Shown here one piece after another: positions 57,326 through 64,000 of a DNA stretch of 64,000 nucleotides. The notes beneath the pieces were generated by a model. The model saw only the letters and a program-made list of their open reading frames with translations, was not told where the DNA came from and made no database searches. The stretch lies in NCBI GenBank assembly GCA_025504975.1, contig JANUWI010000015.1, positions 1 through 64,000 of the forward strand, read 5' to 3'. This DNA comes from Plenodomus lindquistii (taxonomy: Eukaryota > Ascomycota > Dothideomycetes > Pleosporales > Leptosphaeriaceae). The translations under genes and the position numbers were made by a program. Within the stretch, counting starts at the first letter, position 1; every line of letters begins with the position of its first letter.

Positions 57326-58724
57326 ATGCGTGTCACCGAACTTCTCACTTTTGCGTTACTGCAGGCCTCTGCGGCCATCGCTTCGCCGCTTGGGGAGCGC
57401 GGTTCAAAACCAGTAGGCTCCAAGCGACCGAACCATGCCATCTCGCCTCGCCACACTGGCCATGCGTTCCCAGCTTCGCCTGCCCGCACAAAGACGTGCG
57501 TTGTCAAGGCCAATGGTAGTGGCAAGGACGACTCCGCAAACATCTTGAGCGCCGTCAAGAGCTGCAACAACGGCGGACATGTTGTGTTTTCCAAGGATTC
57601 CAGCTACACAATCGGCACCGCTTTGGATCTGACTTTCCTCAAGCATGTCGACCTCGGTATGGTCATTCTGCACAAGATTCAGATGAATTCGAATTAACCA
57701 AAACGCAGATATTCAGGGTACTATCAAGTTCACGAACGACACCGATTACTGGCAAAAGAACGCCTTCAAGCAGGTGTTCCAGAACGCCACTACCTTCTTC
57801 CAACTCGGTGGTCAGGACGTTAATGTTTACGGAGGCGGGACTCTGGATGGTAACGGCCAGGCTTGGTATGACTTGTACGCCAAAGACATTTACACTCTGC
57901 GACCAATTCTCTTCGGTGTCATTGGTCTCAAGGGTGGTAGCATCGAAGATCTGAAGTTCCGCTACAGCCCGCAATGGTACACCTTCGTCGCAAACTCGAG
58001 CGATGTCGTCTTTTCCAACATCGACATCGCCGGAGCCAGCACGAGCAAGAACCCAGCCAAGAACACTGACGGCTGGGACACATACCGCTCCGACAACATC
58101 GTGATTCAGAATTCTCTGATCAACAACGGGGACGACTGTGTCTCTTTCAAGCCCAACAGCACCAACATCGTCGTGCAGAACCTTGTGTGCAACGGCAGCC
58201 ACGGTATCTCCGTCGGTAGTCTTGGTCAGTACCCCGGCGAGATCGACATCGTCGAAAACATCTACGTCTACAACATCAGCATGGCCAACGCCTCCGACGG
58301 CGCCCGCATCAAGGTCTGGCCCGGCGCTTCTGCTGCACTTTCCGGCGATCTCCAAGGTGGAGGTGGTGGCGGTGCGGTCAAGAACATCACCTACGACACC
58401 ATGGCCATTTCCAATGTCGATTATGCTATCGAGATCACGCAGTGCTACGGCCAGAAGAACTTGACCCTTTGCAACCAGTTCCCTTCCAAGCTCACCATCT
58501 CCGACATCTTCATCAAGAACTTTAAGGGTACAACGAGCAAAAAGTACAACCCGCTCATTGGATACCTGGTTTGCTCTAGCCCGACTGTGTGCAACAACAT
58601 CAACATTGAGAACATTGATGTCAAGAGCCCAAGTGGTACGAACCTGTACACTTGCGGTAGCATTACCGGTATTGAGAAGCAGGTGAACTGCACGACTAAT
58701 GGAACAAAGGGTGGCGAGTCATAG
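57326..58724 (+). CDS. Exo-polygalacturonase, glycoside hydrolase family 28
   Basis: Two exons, 57326-57656 and 57709-58724, joined by a 52-bp intron (GTATGG...CGCAG), give 448 residues. A signal peptide of about 18-20 residues (MRVTELLTFALLQASAAIA) indicates secretion. The right-handed beta-helix carries all GH28 catalytic motifs: NTDGWD (usual NTD), NNGDDCV (GDD), CNGSHGISVGS (G-H-G) and ARIKVW (RIK). Several Asn-x-Ser/Thr sites suit a secreted enzyme, and the layout fits fungal exo-acting pgaX-type enzymes, which release galacturonic acid from pectin chain ends. Exo action is inferred from overall similarity. It stands alone, with no other pectinase nearby. Confidence 0.93.
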
Positions 58725-59491
58725 ATTCCCATCTGTTTACATTCGCGATCTGTACATACTAGTGATAATTTGACCTTACAATTCACTCGACTGCAAAGCA
58801 AAGTCCCATGTCAGCCATGACAGTAAAGTTCATGAATCAGTTAGATCATTCCTGGTCATGCCGTCCCTTAGTATCTTTTGACTTGGCTGTCAGCCTTGCA
58901 GAACCCACAGGTTGCAGTGCCCCATTTACCATGTGCACGAGCCTCCGATCTCAAGGTCAGCCAGTCCACATAATGGCCCCACACTGGAGCAAGGCGATGA
59001 AGAAGCTGACTAGAACTCCCATGGTTGGAGCAGCTTCTTGTGGATCAACGGGTATGCTCTGCATGCATATGGGCAACAAAGCGCGAACACCGTCATCCAG
59101 CCAGTCGCAGAGCACCTGCCCCCCAGCGAGTTGATACACAGCTTGCGCATGAAGCTGGAGCAGGAGATGGGGTGACCGACAGCTGATGACACAGGAAACG
59201 AGCGACTACAAGTACTCAATGTTGACAATGTTGAATTCAAATGGTACACCGCACCGTGAAGAGTCACGCCATATCAGTGGAATCATCGAGCGAGAGGCCG
59301 TTCCGAAGTGTGGCTCAAGGTAGGTCTGAGGTCGCCAAAAATGCAGATAGTTGGCACAGGCTGACGACAATGACGTCATTCTCCACTGTGATATTTCCAC
59401 TAGACAAGCCAACTTGATGCCGACCCGCGCATTCTCAGCCAGACTTGCGGCTCGACATCGCGAAATCGAAAAATAGCATTGGCAATCCATC
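58725..59491. other. Intergenic region
   Basis: 770 bp containing the polygalacturonase 3' end and the promoter of the next gene. No other gene supported. Confidence 0.4.
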
Positions 59492-60385
59492 ATGTCTGTT
59501 CCGCTGGGTATCTTTCTGGGTGGTTGTGTTGTCGCGATTCCCGTGGTCACCGGTGTTGCGCAAGGCGTCGAGCATCAGAAGAAACAAAATGAAGAAGCAG
59601 CCAACGAATCGCGCATGTGGAAATTCAACTGCCTGGTATCCTGTGATGACCCTGACGAAATTGCGCGCGACGAGATTAATAACGGGATCCTGATTGTTCG
59701 ACACGATAAGATATGGGTAGTCCCTAGGGATGAAGAGAACAAACCCGTTCCGCCAGTAGAGGGCAAGGAGTTCAAGGAGCCCTTCCATGCATTTGCCGGC
59801 TTCTACATCGCCTATCCGGATGAAGACCGTAATCCGCCACAACGTGGTCTTGTGACAACTATCAGCGACGACCCACCGATGTTGAACTGGACCTACTGCG
59901 ATCGCGACACGTACGAGCTAAAATACTCGAACCGCTCAGGCAGCATCATGCATCACATTGGAGTTTGGGACTGGACAGCAGATGAGTCGCACTTGAACTT
60001 TGACGGCTGGGAAGGCTTCATGGCAGTTGACGAATGGGATGGCGCGGATGAAGACGAGACAACGCCATGGGGCCGAGAGGGCTTGCGGTGGGCTGTATAT
60101 TTTGACAAGGACGACAACGGATTGAAGGGCAAGAGGGGAAACAAAGACATGTATGAGATCAGTTTGAAGAGAAGGATCCAAAGTGCAGAGGAACAGCTGA
60201 AGCAGAACGAAGCAGCAGAAAAAAAGATGCAGGTGAAAAGTAGAGGAGGTCTAAGTACACAGTTTGCGGCCCCACAGAAAGAGAGAGACAAGGACTGGGA
60301 GAAGAAATTTGGGGAGAAGGCAAGGAAAGAACTCGAAGAGAAGCTGGCAAGAGAGAGAGCGGAGAACGATGGACCTTCTTGGTAA
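59492..60385 (+). CDS. Conserved-type hypothetical protein with N-terminal hydrophobic segment
   Basis: 297 residues, ATG 59492, no intron. Residues 2-25 (SVPLGIFLGGCVVAIPVVTGVAQG) form a hydrophobic, Gly-rich segment that could be a membrane anchor or signal. The central part (about 45-215) is rich in aromatic and acidic residues (WVVPRDEENKP, LNWTYCDRDTYELKY, IGVWDWTADESHLNFDGWEGF) and reads like a beta-rich globular domain. The last 80 residues are a charged coiled coil (KRRIQSAEEQLKQNEAAEKK). I do not recognise the family. Codon use and length support a real gene. Confidence 0.7.
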   Translation: MSVPLGIFLGGCVVAIPVVTGVAQGVEHQKKQNEEAANESRMWKFNCLVSCDDPDEIARDEINNGILIVRHDKIWVVPRDEENKPVPPVEGKEFKEPFHAFAGFYIAYPDEDRNPPQRGLVTTISDDPPMLNWTYCDRDTYELKYSNRSGSIMHHIGVWDWTADESHLNFDGWEGFMAVDEWDGADEDETTPWGREGLRWAVYFDKDDNGLKGKRGNKDMYEISLKRRIQSAEEQLKQNEAAEKKMQVKSRGGLSTQFAAPQKERDKDWEKKFGEKARKELEEKLARERAENDGPSW

Positions 60386-61111
60386 CGCTTTTGGCTCGAA
60401 AGGATCCTGTGTCGAATAGCGCCTCATGTGGGACACACTCACTGTTATCCTTGTCACCAATCCTGGCATACAGCTTCCATTACATCCACTCGTTCGATCG
60501 TTCCGTGCGTGGTGGCTGTGACTTCATGCACAAGTGAGCCAGAAAACGTTTCGGTGGGAGCTGAGCAACAACTCTACGAATCACGGCTGCTCAGGCTGGC
60601 GTTCGGCAAGCTCTGCGTTGGCGCATTGGCCTCAATTCCAAGGCCAATCGTACGTACGTAGTGTTTGGGAAACGGAAAGTGTGTCGACAATGCGGCACGG
60701 TGATTCCACTAAACATGGGCTGTGGTAGCTAGGCCGCATCAGCCTCGTTGTATCGACCCAATCACCATAAGCGCTCAACCCACTCAAGCGCGCTCACAGC
60801 CTTCCTCGGCGAGAAGAAACGAACCAGTCTCCGCTACGGCCCGCACCTCCTCAGCACGGAGCAGTGCCCGTGAATCATCGTTTGTGACCACAAGTAGGTG
60901 CGAGTAGGCGCAGCTTGTTCACCCCGGTCTGTCTGCACAATGCAAGCCTGAATTATTGTCTCAGCCACATTCCAGGCTGCACCAAATGTTTCTGGGAGGG
61001 ACGATGGACCTGTGAAGGGGTCCTGCACTCATAAAGCTGGTCGCTCTTTGCGCTGTTCGCAGGTACAATCAGGTTCTGTTCACGCCTCTTCCAATACTAC
61101 ACTCTTCAGAC
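60386..61111. other. Intergenic region
   Basis: 725 bp without a supported gene; promoter of the RING-like gene is expected at the right end. Confidence 0.4.
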
Positions 61112-62683
61112 ATGGCCCAATCTTGGAACCCCGAAAGTGTCTTGCAACTCGCAAAAGATGGCCGATGTTGTGGATTCGCTCCTTCCAAAGGTCGAAAGTG
61201 CCGTATGCCCATTGCCTACGACAACTATCAGAGACACGTCGCAGTACTCCATGAGCTATCTCGCCAACAGCCTGATGCTGAGCAACTCGAGCCACTGCTG
61301 CATCGACTGGCAGGATACGGCCTCTGCACGCGATTTCACCAATACCAGAAAGATGACATGGTCCGCAAATGGTCGCAGTGGATCAGTGCGGCATATCCTT
61401 CATCAAGCATCCACTCATTGGCATCCACTGCTTTCACCTTCAGTATGCCAATGCATACTGTCACAGCAGGGCTCCCATCGCCCCCAACAACGCCCCACAG
61501 GCAACGCGCCCCCACGACGACAACCGGGTCTGTCACGGCCTCTCGTTCCGAACAATCCGAAGTAGCAGCGCTTCAAGAGACGATTCGGTCAATGCAACAA
61601 CTACTACGCACTACTCAGCAGCGCCTATCGTTACTTGAAGACACCGAAGCCACGAGCGATACCCCTCAGAATCTAACACCTAGGTCTAGCCCTGCTCGTT
61701 CATCACGACCTTCTTTGATCGGCCGAATCACTAGAACAACCTCGCACACGACGATCCTTGATCCCTCGTCCACCTCAATACCCACAAGTACTCGTGTAAC
61801 TTCGCCATCAGAGCCGCCGCTAGTATTGCAGCCTGTTCCCACCGACACAGTAGATACCACCGATACAGCAGACACCACCGAAATAATAGACGCCATCGAC
61901 ACAGAAAACACCACCGACACAGAAGACACGACCGACACAGAAGACATAACCGACACAGAAGACACGACCGACACAGTAGACACGACCGACACCGTAGACA
62001 CGACCGACACCGTAGACATCGCAGACTCAGTAGGCACCATCGACATAGTAGAATCCACCGACATAGTCGAAACCACCCACACAGTAGACACCACCACCCT
62101 AGTGTCTCCACCAACTACACCCGCCGCCGCTCCGCCAGCAGCATCAGCAGTGTCGACGTCACCTCAACCATGCACCGTGACACATGTCCATCGACGGCCT
62201 TTTGACGAAGAGTGTTCCATATGTTACGAATCAGATCTACTGTCTACATGTGAGCCTTCGGAACTCGTATGGTGCCGCTCAGGCTGCGGGCAATCCTTCC
62301 ACAAGTCCTGCTTCGATGCATGGCGTGCTCAGTGCGATACCGATGGCAGAAGAGTTACATGCTCCATATGCCGCTCAAGCTGGCCTGCAGATTGCGACTG
62401 CACGGGATGTACTGATGTTCATGCAAGAAGACGCGCGGTCGCAGGTAAATGTCCCATATGTCAAGAAGGTATGCAGTGTAGTGCAGAGAATGGACTTTTA
62501 GACTCCGACGCTGAATCCTTGACGTGGTGCGATGGAGGTTGCGGTGCGAACGTGCATATCAGCTGCTTTGCGACATGGGAAAGAGAGTGCGTGGAAAACG
62601 GCCGAGCTGCGACATGCGTCACGTGTAGGGTGGAGTGGAGGGATGGTAGTCTCTCGCCATGCCCTAACAGTAGTCACTCTTGA
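61112..62683 (+). CDS. Protein with two tandem RING-like zinc fingers
   Basis: 523 residues, ATG 61112 (CAGACATGGCC), no intron. The N-terminus (about 15-95) has CCGFAPSKGRKCRMPI followed by a helical region. Residues about 225-330 are an Asp-Thr repeat (TDTVDTTDT type) encoded by a degenerate ACCGACACAGTAGAC repeat. The C-terminus carries two similar Cys/His clusters: CSICYES with CRSGCGQSFHKSCFDAW and CSICRSSW, then CPICQEG with CDGGCGANVHISCFATW and CVTCRVEW. Each has C-x2-C...C-x3-C...H-x2-C...C-x2-C spacing, like RING or RING-variant fingers. An E3 ubiquitin ligase role is likely but unproven. The two fingers look like an internal duplication. Confidence 0.8.
   Translation: MAQSWNPESVLQLAKDGRCCGFAPSKGRKCRMPIAYDNYQRHVAVLHELSRQQPDAEQLEPLLHRLAGYGLCTRFHQYQKDDMVRKWSQWISAAYPSSSIHSLASTAFTFSMPMHTVTAGLPSPPTTPHRQRAPTTTTGSVTASRSEQSEVAALQETIRSMQQLLRTTQQRLSLLEDTEATSDTPQNLTPRSSPARSSRPSLIGRITRTTSHTTILDPSSTSIPTSTRVTSPSEPPLVLQPVPTDTVDTTDTADTTEIIDAIDTENTTDTEDTTDTEDITDTEDTTDTVDTTDTVDTTDTVDIADSVGTIDIVESTDIVETTHTVDTTTLVSPPTTPAAAPPAASAVSTSPQPCTVTHVHRRPFDEECSICYESDLLSTCEPSELVWCRSGCGQSFHKSCFDAWRAQCDTDGRRVTCSICRSSWPADCDCTGCTDVHARRRAVAGKCPICQEGMQCSAENGLLDSDAESLTWCDGGCGANVHISCFATWERECVENGRAATCVTCRVEWRDGSLSPCPNSSHS
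61845..62095 (+). repeat. Asp-Thr coding minisatellite
   Basis: Tandem 12-15-bp units of the type GACACCGACACAGTAGAC inside the double-RING gene, encoding acidic TDT repeats. Reverse frames over it read as spurious Val/Ser or Leu/Cys repeats. Confidence 0.75.
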
Positions 62684-63001
62684 GTGCCCGATGATGCACC
62701 TATCAGATTTATCGTCTTTCAGGTGCCAAGCGACCTCCCAGGCTTTCAAGTGGTGTTACTTGTTGTTCTTGTTGATAGTCTTTCTATTTCGTTGTCTCCA
62801 ATCAAGCAATCGTGCAGTTATTGATAACTCATAAGGGCGTAAAGGCAACTAGTGGTATCTTGTAACTTATCTATTGACTTATGAAGCTTCGAGACTAAGA
62901 AAGGAGAAAGGAAATAGCTGCCAATATGACGCAGCGAACCAGGACCGTACTCTCTCCGAACGCCGCCTTAACGAGACTCACACCGGGCTAACGGTACACA
63001 C
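62684..63001. other. Convergent intergenic region
   Basis: 318 bp between the stop codons of the RING-like gene and the edge gene; no other feature. Confidence 0.4.
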
Positions 63002-64000
63002 TTACTCTGTAAACTCCAGTCCATCAGGCATCGTCGTCTCTGAATCGTCAAACTCACTCCACTTATCTAAGCTTGCGCCATCCTCCTTCGCACTCAGCGC
63101 ATAGCACTTGTCTACATCACCGCCCGTAACACTGAATTTGACATCTCCGCTCTCCAGTACCGCAATGCCCTTCTCAATATCCTCGACCACAAAAACCTTG
63201 GGCGCTTGTCCGTCCTTGTATGTGCAAAACGTCAACCAGTATACAGCCTGGGTATCATAATCGGCCGCGATGAACAAGCCCTCGATATCCGGGTCAGGCG
63301 TGGCGCCAATGTCAGCAGCGTTCCATGGGACAAGTGCGAGCGCAGATGTGCCTTTCACGGGGCTCTCTTCGTCGCCGAGACGCAGACGTGACACGCCTGC
63401 CGCTTGCATGGTGTTGGTGTGGTAGTACATGTAGCGTCCCGCACCGTCACCCGCGACAGCGTCGTTGCTGTACACAAAGAGCTCGTCACACCCGAGACCC
63501 GTGGCCTGCGATGTCTTCTTGATATAAATGTTGCCGTTGGAGCAGTAGAACACGTTGTATTCGCCCTGCCCAGCGAGGATCTTGGTGAATTCGTAGCCGT
63601 CTTCGCGCACGTAGGGTGCCGTGGGGATGTCGCTCATGGTGTAAGTGACGATGTCGGTGGCTTTCTTAACCGAATCCGTTAGGTCGCGGAGACCGGCTGG
63701 GACGGTCGAGTTGGTAGTAGTGGTGAGGCTGGTGGAGTTAGATTGTCTGCTCGATAGGGTGCGCTTTTCGGGGGCTGCGGCGTCTCCGGCTGGCGCTGCC
63801 TGTGCGTTGTTATCCACGGGAGCCTCAGGGGTGTTGGACTGAGCATCATTGTTCGCAGGGGTCTGAGGAGCCGCAGCTTGGTCGTCGTCGTTGGCTGGTG
63901 TCTGAGGGGTGTTTGATGTCGCATCGTTGTCCGCAGAAGTTTGAGGAGTGCTTGGTTGATCAGGACCATCTGCTGGGGTTTGGGGAGTAGTCGGCTGATC
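63002..64000 (-). CDS. Pro/Thr-rich protein with a C-terminal globular domain (5' end outside the window)
   Basis: The minus-strand frame is open from the right edge to a stop at 63002, at least 332 residues; no start codon is needed inside the window because the frame continues beyond it. The visible N-terminal part is a repeat of the type TPQTPANDD/NNAQ (about 80 residues), low-complexity and probably extended. Residues after about 130 form a globular domain rich in Tyr, Gly and Asp (GYEFTKILAGQGEYNVFYC, NIYIKKTSQ, ALVPWNAADI, VYWLTF), resembling a beta-propeller or lectin-like fold, though I cannot name a family. Function unknown. Confidence 0.65.
   Translation of the reverse strand, partial: DQPTTPQTPADGPDQPSTPQTSADNDATSNTPQTPANDDDQAAAPQTPANNDAQSNTPEAPVDNNAQAAPAGDAAAPEKRTLSSRQSNSTSLTTTTNSTVPAGLRDLTDSVKKATDIVTYTMSDIPTAPYVREDGYEFTKILAGQGEYNVFYCSNGNIYIKKTSQATGLGCDELFVYSNDAVAGDGAGRYMYYHTNTMQAAGVSRLRLGDEESPVKGTSALALVPWNAADIGATPDPDIEGLFIAADYDTQAVYWLTFCTYKDGQAPKVFVVEDIEKGIAVLESGDVKFSVTGGDVDKCYALSAKEDGASLDKWSEFDDSETTMPDGLEFTE

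Noticed and set aside
61666..62114. Minus-strand Val/Ser- and Leu/Cys-rich frames
   Set aside because: Mirror reading of the Asp-Thr repeat in the RING-like gene.

Overview
The window is a chromosome end and the adjoining subtelomere of a filamentous ascomycete. Short GT-AG introns (47-81 nt), the CCCTAA telomere repeat, an exo-polygalacturonase, a forkhead regulator and a long block of repeat-induced point mutation (RIP) all fit. I lean towards a plant-associated Dothideomycete (Pleosporales type), but the species is an inference.

Bases 1 to about 11,290 are a stack of telomere-attached retroelements. Two nearly identical full units (about 12-4350 and 4474-8811) carry a basic ORF1 and a Penelope-like reverse transcriptase without a recognisable GIY-YIG endonuclease. 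Each unit starts with a leader of about 340 bp, ends with a second copy of that leader, and then runs into CCCTAA repeats. All ORFs point away from the telomere. A third, 5'-truncated unit (8881-11250) is joined directly to telomere repeats and is RIP-mutated. Each intact leader contains a hairpin, a TATA box and what looks like a complete hammerhead ribozyme. ORF1 and ORF2 overlap, and a G GGA AAA heptamer with a downstream hairpin suggests -1 frameshifting.

Bases about 9,000-32,900 and 34,260-35,560 are extremely AT-rich, RIP-destroyed repeats with no intact gene. Recognisable in them are a 202-bp tandem array (15,892-17,507), a two-copy dispersed repeat, a pyrimidine-rich tract, a 9-copy minisatellite built on CCTAAGCGCTT, and an LTR retrotransposon relic (25,569-32,249) with 184-bp LTRs and a TATAG target duplication. 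A small GC-normal island (32,920-34,260) holds a KCTD/BTB-type gene running into the RIP block and a fragment of a Tad-like LINE.

From about 35,570 onward the DNA is ordinary. Genes: a 2EXR/F-box-like protein, a short-chain dehydrogenase, a long low-complexity protein, an XLF/Nej1 end-joining factor divergent from cactin, a forkhead factor, an exo-polygalacturonase (GH28), a conserved hypothetical, a double RING-like protein and a partial Pro/Thr-rich protein at the right edge. Long gene-poor stretches lie at 37.5-40.1, 49-50.3, 52.2-54.2 and 54.9-57.3 kb.
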